Part shown: in pieces, positions 33,577-42,268 of the stretch
How positions within the stretch are numbered: position 1 is the first letter of the stretch
Layout of the letters: every line of letters starts with the position of its first letter
Source of the DNA: Pseudomonadota bacterium
Lineage (GTDB): Bacteria > Pseudomonadota > Alphaproteobacteria > Sphingomonadales > Sphingomonadaceae
Direction: 5' to 3'
Length of the DNA: 64,000 nucleotides
Assembly: GCA_021847605.1 (NCBI GenBank)
Contig: JAJZQN010000013.1
Coordinates: 29,700 to 93,699 of the forward strand
Position numbers and translations under genes: made by a program
The notes under the pieces: generated by a model
Database searches by the model: none
Told to the model about the DNA's origin: nothing
The model's input: the letters and a program-made list of their open reading frames with translations, nothing else

Positions 33577-36500
33577 TCACAGCACGAAGTTAACCGTCGC
33601 CCTAAATGAGATGGCGACGTGATTTTGTTGTTCTTCGGCGCCAAATTCGCCACCGACGCGGAATGTGTCGGTGCCGCCATAGAGGCGGGCGCGGCCGGTC
33701 CAGCCGCTGGTGCGGTCTTCGGTGACCAGCGTGAAGGCATCGCCATCCTTGAAATAGGCCGTGGTGCTGCCCAGCGAGCCTCCGATGATCTGGCGGCGAC
33801 CGCCTTCCAGTTCCAGCCGTACCCAGCCATCCTCGCGATGGAGGCTGCCGAAATCATAGCCCGCGGTCAGGTTGCCGCTGGCCGTCGTTTCGTCGCTGGT
33901 GCGACCAAGCACGGTCAGGTTGAACGCATCGCCGCCGCCGGTTTCGCTATAGCCGTCTTCCTTCAGGCGATAATAGTCGATGCCGACCGCCGGACGCAGG
34001 CTGAACCGGCCCATCTGCACCTGATAGGATGCGCCTGCCGTTGCCGAATAGAGTTTGCCGCTCCACTGGCCATCGGCCGTCCGGGTGACATCGCCATTTT
34101 CGAAATGACGGGTGCTGTCGAAATCGAGCGTCGCGGCCGACAGGCGGGCAAAGGCCTGCAACGGACCCCATTGGCCGCGCCAGTGGACCGCCAGTTCATA
34201 TTGGTCGTCATCGACGGCATTGTCCGTCAGGCCGCCGGTGTCGCTGCCATGCATATAGGACAGCGATCCGCCAAAGGCGCCCAGATCGGTCAGATATTCG
34301 ATACCGCCACCGGCGCCCCATCCGTTAATGTCATAGGATGCGGTCGATCCCACGCTCTTGGCCCCGCCAAAGGCGACCTGTTGCAGCCAAAAGCCTAAAC
34401 GACCATCTTCGGTGCGATAGATGCCGTTGGGGTCGGACAGGATACGGGCCATGGCCCGCGAACCGGACGTCGCCGATTCGAACGTGCCCCCAGCATGGTC
34501 GGGCAGCATCTGGCGCAGATTGCCGTTGAGCGTCGAACCGTCCGTAATGCCTAGATAGGCATTGGCGACCTGACTGTCATTGTCGAGCGCGTTGAAGATC
34601 GCCGAATAGGCGCGGGCCAGAGAGCCGGTCAGCCCCAGTTCGGAAACGCTTTTCGCTGCGATGGACAGAGTGACCGTATTGGCGCTGGTGTCGCTGGCGA
34701 TGCTGCCCTTGAACATATAGGGCAACTGGGTTTCGGTGTTGAGCGAAGGCGTGCCGCTGAGCGATCCGGCGCGCACGATGACATAATCGCCTTCCGATCC
34801 GCTGACCTGCGCCAGATGGACTTTCACCTGCGATCCACTGGCGAAACTGGCGCCGCCTGCGACGTTATAGACAGTATTGGTGGCGTTCGCGGCATCGATC
34901 GTGACGCCGATGGTGGATGTGCCGTTGGCCGACAGAGACGCCAGTGCGATATTGCCGGTGTTGGTCGCATCCAGCGTCCCGCCGTTCAGCGTCACGGCCA
35001 TGCCGCCGGCATTGTTGATGGCGCCGCTGATCACGCTGGTCCCGCCCAGCGTCAACGCCCCTGTGCCACCGCCGAAATCGACATCGCCGGTGATGGTGGC
35101 GCTGTCGCCAAGGGAGAGAGCGGCATTTCCGGTGCCAAAGCTGACGTCGCCGGTCAGGGTGGACGTACCCGTCATGGTCAGGCTGTCATTGCCTGCGCCC
35201 ATCGACAGGTCGCCGGTGATGCTGCCGGCTGAAACGGTCACATTGTCATTGCCCGATCCCAGCCTGATATCACCGGTGATGGACGGGGTGCTGGCGGTGG
35301 CGCTGGCCAGAGCCTGCGTCAGCGTAACGCCGCTGCTGTTGGCGCTCAGGTCGATGGCGATGTTCGACGCGCCGCCCGATGCGTTGATATAGCCGGTGTT
35401 GCTCAGGCTCGACACGGTTCCCGACGAATCGAGAATGGCAATGGCGGTGCCATCCTCATCGCTCAGCGCCGACGCAATGACGTTGCCGCCGACCTTGATG
35501 CTGCCGACGGAGGCGCCGCTGTCGATCACCAGACCGCGTACTGTGCTGCCTTCGACATTTGCGCCGGTGGCGCCCACCGTACCGCTGATGTCGATGATGC
35601 CGGTGCTGGCGCCGCTGCCCAGCCGCAGGGCGGTCGCGTTGCTATCATAGGAAATGGCGGTGACGGTGCCGGCAATGCCGATGCCGTTGGCGATGGAGAC
35701 ATTCCCGCCAAGGCCGCCGATGACCATGCCGTTGGCCGCCACCCCGTCATAGATGCCATAGCCGCTGACCGTGCCGTTGACGACCAGGCCATAACCCGAA
35801 CTGTTGGCGGCAACCGCGCCGATGGTGGTGTCGGTTGTGGCCGATCCGACCTGAACCGCGGCAGACGATCCATAGGATGCAATGACGGCAGATCCCTCCG
35901 TGCTGTCGGTCAGGCCGTCATTGTCGACATCGTCATCATCCTCGTCGAGCGTGGGAGGAATGTCGAAAATCACGCCGCCGGTGACATTGCCGGCAATCAC
36001 CACGGCGGGTCCGCCCTGCAACAGGTCGTCGGCGTCCAGTTTGCTCGTGTCGGTCGGCCGCGTCGTGGTGCGATAGCCGGTGCTGACGATCGATCCCTGA
36101 ATTTTGACGGCGCCATTGACGTCGCCGAGCAGGGCCGCGCGGGTGCTGTTTGCGCCGGTCGCGGTAATCGCACCGCGCAGCGTCACATTGCCGGTTACAT
36201 CATTGACCAGCACGCCTTGGCTGTTGTCGCCCAGCACGGAAATGGTGCCGCTGGTGGCCAGATTGCCGGTCAATGGCCCATCCAGGCGAATGCCGGTCGA
36301 ATTGTTCCCCTCTATGGTGATGGTGCCGCTGTTGGTGATGTCGCCGACATGGGCGGCGCCGGATTGAACCCAGATGCCTTTCTTGTTGGCCCCTTGCGCA
36401 AAGGCGCCGTCGATATCGCCGTCACTATCCGTGTCGGTGGCCGTATAATCCTCGGTCAGGGTGATGGTGCCGCTGTTGGTGATGGCTCCGCTGGTGCCGG

Positions 36501-36780
36501 GCGCCACAAGAATGCCGGTCACGTCGTTGGCATTGTTGATGGTGATGGTTCCCGCATTGGATGCCGTGTTGCTGCTGTCTACGGTGACGGCCGTCCCGCT
36601 GGTCAGGGTGATCGACCCGGCCGATGAAATGATGATGTTGTCCGCTGCGCCGCTGGCGGCGGTGGAGGTTTTGACGGCGGCCGTGGTGGCGGTGGAAATG
36701 GTGGTGTCCGCTGCCGCTTCGGCCACGGTCAGCGCTGCCAGCACGGGGGCGATGGCCGTGCAGGCCAGTAGATGTCGCAT
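33577..36780 (-). CDS. Autotransporter with beta-helix passenger
   Basis: Signal peptide, many SGTITI/NSGTITI repeats, D-rich DEDDDDVDNDGLTD and DTDSDGDIDG segments, C-terminal barrel ending HVAISFRATVNFVL. Confidence 0.9.
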   Translation of the reverse strand: MRHLLACTAIAPVLAALTVAEAAADTTISTATTAAVKTSTAASGAADNIIISSAGSITLTSGTAVTVDSSNTASNAGTITINNANDVTGILVAPGTSGAITNSGTITLTEDYTATDTDSDGDIDGAFAQGANKKGIWVQSGAAHVGDITNSGTITIEGNNSTGIRLDGPLTGNLATSGTISVLGDNSQGVLVNDVTGNVTLRGAITATGANSTRAALLGDVNGAVKIQGSIVSTGYRTTTRPTDTSKLDADDLLQGGPAVVIAGNVTGGVIFDIPPTLDEDDDDVDNDGLTDSTEGSAVIASYGSSAAVQVGSATTDTTIGAVAANSSGYGLVVNGTVSGYGIYDGVAANGMVIGGLGGNVSIANGIGIAGTVTAISYDSNATALRLGSGASTGIIDISGTVGATGANVEGSTVRGLVIDSGASVGSIKVGGNVIASALSDEDGTAIAILDSSGTVSSLSNTGYINASGGASNIAIDLSANSSGVTLTQALASATASTPSITGDIRLGSGNDNVTVSAGSITGDLSMGAGNDSLTMTGTSTLTGDVSFGTGNAALSLGDSATITGDVDFGGGTGALTLGGTSVISGAINNAGGMAVTLNGGTLDATNTGNIALASLSANGTSTIGVTIDAANATNTVYNVAGGASFASGSQVKVHLAQVSGSEGDYVIVRAGSLSGTPSLNTETQLPYMFKGSIASDTSANTVTLSIAAKSVSELGLTGSLARAYSAIFNALDNDSQVANAYLGITDGSTLNGNLRQMLPDHAGGTFESATSGSRAMARILSDPNGIYRTEDGRLGFWLQQVAFGGAKSVGSTASYDINGWGAGGGIEYLTDLGAFGGSLSYMHGSDTGGLTDNAVDDDQYELAVHWRGQWGPLQAFARLSAATLDFDSTRHFENGDVTRTADGQWSGKLYSATAGASYQVQMGRFSLRPAVGIDYYRLKEDGYSETGGGDAFNLTVLGRTSDETTASGNLTAGYDFGSLHREDGWVRLELEGGRRQIIGGSLGSTTAYFKDGDAFTLVTEDRTSGWTGRARLYGGTDTFRVGGEFGAEEQQNHVAISFRATVNFVL

Positions 36781-36879
36781 GATGTCTCCTCTGCGTATGG
36801 CGCCGACTTTGTCGTGCGCTTATACAGGGGTGACGTCGCCGGAACGGTCATTCCGTGCGATCATGCGATGAATGAATGT

Positions 36880-39318
36880 TCAGAAAGCGAAGTCGATGCC
36901 GACCCGTACCGTGCGTGGACGCATGGGCGTGTAATAATCGGTGCGCAGGTCGAACGGCGTGCCCAGCGAAAAGCGGTTGCCGTCGCTGTCGAACAGGTTG
37001 GTCAGCGACAGCGACCATTGAACCGGGCCTGTCGCCAGACTGGCGGTCAGGGATGTATCGACATAATCGCCCTGCGTCTGGCCCAGAATCGGTCCGACGC
37101 CAAGACGCGATTTGCCGACATAGCGGGCCGATCCGTTCAGATGCAGTTGCGCACCATTGCCCACCGGCATGCGATAGTCGATACCCAAGCGGCCACCCAG
37201 ATTGGCGACATTGGGCAGGCTGAGCGACGTTCCGTTATAGGAAAGCGCCCGCACGAAATCGGTCGGCTGGGTCAGGCGGCTGTCATTGTAGATGATGCTG
37301 CCGTCCAGTGTCATGCTGGCGAATGGACGCAGCACAGCTCGTCCCTCCAGCGTATAGATGCGCCCGTCACCGATATTGGCCGTGGTGGGCAGGCCGATCC
37401 GGTCGGTCACGTCCGCCTGAATATTGCGCCAGTCGGTATAGGCGAAATTGGCCGTGAAGGCGAAGGCATCGCGCCCCGGCACGCCCTTGCGGATACCCGC
37501 CTCGATCGTGGAAACCCGATCATTGTGAAACCGCCGGACCCGCTGGTCGTCCACAGCCAGCCCGCCGGGCCGGAAACCCTGCTGGAAACGGGCGTAGAGC
37601 GTGATATCGGGTATCGCGTCCGTCAGCAAAGAGAATGACGGCAGGAATATCGTCTCGCTACGATCGGCCTGCGCCTCCGCGCGCGCCAGCTCTGCCATGG
37701 ACAGTGCCTGCACGGGGTCGAGCGCCTCGCCCGACAGGCGGCTGTTGGTGAAGCGTCCACCGACCGTCGCGATCAGCCCTTTGACCGGCTCGAAAGAGGC
37801 TTCGCCGAACAGGGTCGCTTCCTTCACCTTGTTGCGGACCCCGGTGGTGGTCGCCGGACGGCCAAAGCCGAACATCGGCACGCCGGGAATGACTTCGGGC
37901 TGGGTGGCGGGCACCGTGCCATAGGATGTCAGCGACCGGTGCAGGCGCGAACTGCTTTCCAGATAGGACGCGCCCAATATCCAGCCCAACCCATTGTCCA
38001 GATCGCGCACCAGACGGTTTTCGGTCGAAAATATGTCGACCAGATTATGCTGACGGAAAAGGGACGGCGATCCGCCCGGCTGGGTCGCGTCATAGGTTTC
38101 AATGAGATCGTGGCGGACATAGCCGCTCGACGACACAAAACGCAGATTGTCCCATTGCCGCTCGATGCGCAGGTTCGTCAGTAGATAGTCGGATTCATAG
38201 GGCTGGGCGACGCTCGACGCCCGTTCCAGCCGACCGGCCGACCGGCTTGCATATTGGGCATCGTCGCCGTCGATATGCTGATAGGCGCCGTTCAGGTCGA
38301 TGGTCCAGTCATCGTTCGGCGCAAAGCGCAACGCAGCGCGCCCGCCATAGGTGCGGACGCGATTAATGTCATCCTTGCCGCGATTGGGATCGTCGATATA
38401 GCCGCCATCCTGAACGCCATAGCCAACGACACGCAGAGCCAGCTTTTCAGCGACGATCGGCAGGTTGAGCGTAGCCGACAGGTCGCCGCCCGGGTCGCCA
38501 TGCTGCGTGGCCGAAGCGCCCATCGACATCTGGCCGCCAAATTCGGCCAGATTGGGCGCATTTGGCATGATGCGGATGATCCCGCCCAGCGATCCCGCGC
38601 CATAGAGCGTGCCTTGCGGCCCCTCCAGCACTTCGACCCGGCCCACGTCATACAGGCGCAGGTCCGGGTCGGGCGCGGCATAGTTGAGGCGCATGTCGCC
38701 CAGATATTGTCCGGTCGTGGCCTGCGTCGGGCCGGCCACGCCGGAATCGGCGATGGCCCGGATGAACAGCTTGTTACGGCCATTGCCCGCATGGGTGGAA
38801 CTCAAACTGGCCACGCGGGCGAGCAGGGTGGCGGTGCCGTTCGCGGCTTCCCCACTGGTGAAGGAGCCATTGTCCACCCGGTCGATCATGCCCGCATAGC
38901 GCAGTAGGGGCGTATCCCGTTTCGACGCGGTGACGATGATTTCGGCGGCGGGGGCTTCGTCTGCCGGCGCGCCCGGTAAAGGCGCGGGGGGACGGGCCGG
39001 GCCTTTGACCTTCACCGGCGCGCGGACGATCCGCCATGTATGGCCGTCGATCTTCTGTACGGTGGCATTGCTGCTTTTCAGCAGGCGGCGCAGCGCGACC
39101 TCCACCGAGAGGCGGCCCTCTATGGCGGGCGTGACGATACCGGCCAGCGACTGGTCCGACATGCCGATGCTGGCGCCCGTCTGACGGCCGAGCGCCACCA
39201 CGGCCTCGCCCAACCTGCCGGGGGCGATGCTGATGGATTGTCTTTCCGCCCCGATTGCGGGCGTGTCGCACGCTATGACGAGGGCGGTGACGGCCAGGAA
39301 ATCAGCTCTTCGGCCCAT
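36880..39318 (-). CDS. TonB-dependent receptor with N-terminal STN/secretin-like domain
   Basis: SISIAPGRLGEAVVALGRQTGASIGMSDQSLAGIVTPAIEGRLSVEVALRRLLKSSNA signalling domain, plug and barrel (TVRVGIDFAF). Confidence 0.93.
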   Translation of the reverse strand: MGRRADFLAVTALVIACDTPAIGAERQSISIAPGRLGEAVVALGRQTGASIGMSDQSLAGIVTPAIEGRLSVEVALRRLLKSSNATVQKIDGHTWRIVRAPVKVKGPARPPAPLPGAPADEAPAAEIIVTASKRDTPLLRYAGMIDRVDNGSFTSGEAANGTATLLARVASLSSTHAGNGRNKLFIRAIADSGVAGPTQATTGQYLGDMRLNYAAPDPDLRLYDVGRVEVLEGPQGTLYGAGSLGGIIRIMPNAPNLAEFGGQMSMGASATQHGDPGGDLSATLNLPIVAEKLALRVVGYGVQDGGYIDDPNRGKDDINRVRTYGGRAALRFAPNDDWTIDLNGAYQHIDGDDAQYASRSAGRLERASSVAQPYESDYLLTNLRIERQWDNLRFVSSSGYVRHDLIETYDATQPGGSPSLFRQHNLVDIFSTENRLVRDLDNGLGWILGASYLESSSRLHRSLTSYGTVPATQPEVIPGVPMFGFGRPATTTGVRNKVKEATLFGEASFEPVKGLIATVGGRFTNSRLSGEALDPVQALSMAELARAEAQADRSETIFLPSFSLLTDAIPDITLYARFQQGFRPGGLAVDDQRVRRFHNDRVSTIEAGIRKGVPGRDAFAFTANFAYTDWRNIQADVTDRIGLPTTANIGDGRIYTLEGRAVLRPFASMTLDGSIIYNDSRLTQPTDFVRALSYNGTSLSLPNVANLGGRLGIDYRMPVGNGAQLHLNGSARYVGKSRLGVGPILGQTQGDYVDTSLTASLATGPVQWSLSLTNLFDSDGNRFSLGTPFDLRTDYYTPMRPRTVRVGIDFAF

Positions 39319-40252
39319 CCCCTTCCTTCAGCAGCCATGCGCCGTCGCTCTGTCGCGTGGCGGTCAGGCCCATCAACGGCGCAGCGCCGGAGAAGAAATT
39401 ATCCGGGTTCCTGTCGAGCAGGATGGTGCCGGTAAAGTGCATGGCGCTGGCCTGCGGCGTGGCGCGCACCACGATGCCCAGCGATCGCGACATATCCTGC
39501 GCCATCTGCGCCACCGGGGCGTTGGCATAGACCAGACGACCGGACCGCCAGCTTGCTACCGAAGCGGGAGCGACGTCCATCACCCGTAATCCCTCCGCAT
39601 CATCGGCCAGTCCGCGCCCGGCGGGCAGGGCGATGGCTTCGGCATCGGGGTTGTAGACGACCTTGCCTTCCGACACGCCGATGCGCGTGTCCCGCCCGGC
39701 ATGAACGATATTGAAGACGGTGCCTGCATCCTCGAATATGGCGTCGCCTACAGTCACGCGAAACGGGTTGGCGGAGTCGTGGCGTACGGTGAAGGCCGCT
39801 TCACCGGCGTCCAGCGCGGCAAAGCGTGGATTGTTGCGGTCCAGCCTCAGGCTGGTGTCGCCGTTCATTTCGATCCGGGTGCCATCGTCCAGTGCGATGG
39901 TGCGAATTTCGCCCGGACGAGTGGTGACGCTGTACATGTCCGTGCGGTTCATCATGCTGACCGATACGACCGCGACCAGCGCAGCGGCGATCGCGCCGCC
40001 ACCTGCCCAGCGCAGCATGGATCGACGCGGGGCGCCGGCATCATTGGCGGCAACGGGCATGACGACGGGTTCGGGCGGCAGAATGGCGTCCATGTCGGCA
40101 TCGGCCGCCATCAACGCATCATAAGTCCCTGCGCGCGCGGGATCACCCTCCAGCCACAATGTGAAGGCGTCCCAGTCGTCAAATCGGGGGTCGCGCGTGC
40201 GGATCACCCACGTCAGCGCCTCCTCGTTCATCATGGCTCCAGCCCCGTTCAT
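39302..40252 (-). CDS. FecR family anti-sigma/iron-sensor-like protein
   Basis: DUF4880-like N-terminus, single TM, TTRPGEIRTIALDDGTRIEMNGDTSLRLD. Confidence 0.9.
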   Translation of the reverse strand: MNGAGAMMNEEALTWVIRTRDPRFDDWDAFTLWLEGDPARAGTYDALMAADADMDAILPPEPVVMPVAANDAGAPRRSMLRWAGGGAIAAALVAVVSVSMMNRTDMYSVTTRPGEIRTIALDDGTRIEMNGDTSLRLDRNNPRFAALDAGEAAFTVRHDSANPFRVTVGDAIFEDAGTVFNIVHAGRDTRIGVSEGKVVYNPDAEAIALPAGRGLADDAEGLRVMDVAPASVASWRSGRLVYANAPVAQMAQDMSRSLGIVVRATPQASAMHFTGTILLDRNPDNFFSGAAPLMGLTATRQSDGAWLLKEGDGPKS

Positions 40253-40289
40253 GCATTGCCCCTTACAAGGCCTGACGCCGCCGACCCGA

Positions 40290-40802
40290 TCATTCCGTAT
40301 CCATTTTCTGCTTCAGGGTCAGCATGGCGCGATAGGCCTTCTGCAAATCCTTCTCTACCGTGGTCAGGCTGACGCCCAATTCGTCGGCGATCAGCTTTTG
40401 CCCGACCCCTTCGATGCGGAAGCGGCGAAAGATGAGTTCGACCCGCGGGCCAAGATCGCGCAGCACGGCGCGCGCTTCCTCCAGCCGCTGTTGAAGGATC
40501 ATGCGATCGTCTACCGCCATATCGTCGGACGGGTCGGCCATGACGCCGCCGGCCCCCTCCGCCCAATCCTGTTCCCGCCGTTCGCGCCGGGTGGACGACC
40601 GATAGCGGTCCAGCATCAGGTTATTGGCCATGCGATACAGATAGGGCAGCGGGTCGGACACCGGTCCCAGATCCTTCGCCTCCAGCTTCATCCACATGTC
40701 CTGCAACAGATCCTCGGCATCGTCTCCGGCGCCGCGCGCGCGCAGAAAGCGCAGCAGAGCGGGGCGGTTTGCCATGAAAATCGCAGAAAGGCCGGTGGCC
40801 AT
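40290..40802 (-). CDS. ECF RNA polymerase sigma factor, FecI-like
   Basis: NRPALLRFLRARGAGDDAEDLLQDMWMKLEAK and FRIEGVGQKLIADELGVSLTTVEKDLQKAYR. Confidence 0.9.
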   Translation of the reverse strand: MATGLSAIFMANRPALLRFLRARGAGDDAEDLLQDMWMKLEAKDLGPVSDPLPYLYRMANNLMLDRYRSSTRRERREQDWAEGAGGVMADPSDDMAVDDRMILQQRLEEARAVLRDLGPRVELIFRRFRIEGVGQKLIADELGVSLTTVEKDLQKAYRAMLTLKQKMDTE

Positions 40803-40949
40803 GCCTGAATAAAGTCCAAGATGCGGGGATGGTCTGGCGCGTTGCCATAGAGCGATGGCAGGGGTCTTGGCAATCGGCAAGCTGTTTACGCAGGCGCCCG
40901 GCTGCTCTAGCGCAAGGACCATAGAGGTCGGCACGGAACGGACAAGCGC

Positions 40950-42170
40950 ATGAGCGACGGCATGGATAGGGACGCAACGCTGGCGGCCGGCATGGACCCG
41001 GACCGGCTGGCCGCGCTGGTCGCGGACATTGACGGCCGCTATGTCGCGACCGGAAAATTGCCGCACATGCAAATGATGCTTTCCCGCGATGAACGACCCT
41101 TGCTGTCGGTTGTTCGCGGACAGGCGCGGGCGAAGGGAGGGGCGCTGCGGGAAGATGCGCTCTATCGTATTGCCTCCATGACCAAGCCGATCACGTCCGT
41201 TGCCTTCATGACGCTGGTGGAGCAGGGCAAGGTTGCATTGGATACGCCTGTGACGGACGTCATTCCCGAATTTGCCGGATTGCGGGTCGGCGCCGATGAC
41301 GGGCCGCCGCCAGCGCGGCCGATGCTGATGATCGACCTGCTGCGCCATATGGCGGGCCTGACCTACGGGCTTCAGCGGCAGACGCCCATCGATGCCCGCT
41401 ATCGTGCGCTTGGGCTGGATGATTTTCAACAGCCCCGGACGTCCGACCAGTTCATCGCCGATCTGGCCACGTTGCCGCTGGAATTCTCACCCGGCGAACA
41501 ATGGCGCTATTCGGTGGCTACCGATGTGCTGGGCGTGGTGGTGGAGCGTCTGACCGGACAGGATCTGGAAAGCGTGTTCCGCGAACGGATATTTCAGCCG
41601 CTCGGCATGGTCGACACGACCTTCGCGCTACCCGATGACAAGGCGGACCGGATGACCGACGCCTGGCGGCTGGAGCCGGACGGGAGCATAGCAGTCGCCG
41701 ATCTTGGCGCCCGCAGCAACTGGCGCCGCGCCGGCCGTTTCCTGTCGGGTGGGGGCGGACTGGTATCGGGCGTGGCGGACTATCATCGCTTCGCCCGCAT
41801 GCTCCTGCGCGAAGGGGAGTTGGACGGCGCGCGCATCCTGAAAGCGGAAACGGTGCGCGCGATGCGCAGCAACCAGCTGCCCGATGGCCGCGACCTTTCC
41901 AGCCTGTCGAAGGGCATGTTCAGCGAGGCCGACTATCGCGGTGTCGGCTTTGGTCTTGGCTTTGCGATGGGGCTGGATCGCGGCGAATTTTACTGGGGTG
42001 GCGTGTTTTCGACCTATTTCTGGATCGATCCGGTGGAGCGCATCATCGGCCTGTTCATGACCCAGCATCTGCCGTCCAGCACTTATCCGATCCGGGCGCA
42101 GTTGCGGGCGGACGTCGACGCGGCAATCCTGCGTCGAAACGATTCGAAAGCCGCTCGGCAATCCATCTGA
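40950..42170 (+). CDS. Serine hydrolase, beta-lactamase/class C family
   Basis: YRIASMTKPITSVAFM (SxxK), RYSVATDVLG, FYWGGVFSTYFWID. Confidence 0.9.
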   Translation: MSDGMDRDATLAAGMDPDRLAALVADIDGRYVATGKLPHMQMMLSRDERPLLSVVRGQARAKGGALREDALYRIASMTKPITSVAFMTLVEQGKVALDTPVTDVIPEFAGLRVGADDGPPPARPMLMIDLLRHMAGLTYGLQRQTPIDARYRALGLDDFQQPRTSDQFIADLATLPLEFSPGEQWRYSVATDVLGVVVERLTGQDLESVFRERIFQPLGMVDTTFALPDDKADRMTDAWRLEPDGSIAVADLGARSNWRRAGRFLSGGGGLVSGVADYHRFARMLLREGELDGARILKAETVRAMRSNQLPDGRDLSSLSKGMFSEADYRGVGFGLGFAMGLDRGEFYWGGVFSTYFWIDPVERIIGLFMTQHLPSSTYPIRAQLRADVDAAILRRNDSKAARQSI

Positions 42171-42268
42171 AACCAGATGGAAAATTCTTGCTGCGCCGCA
42201 AAATAGCCATTGGCGGGCGAGCGGACGCTGTGCCATCATCGCGGTGACTGATGAGAGGAGCGACGCCG

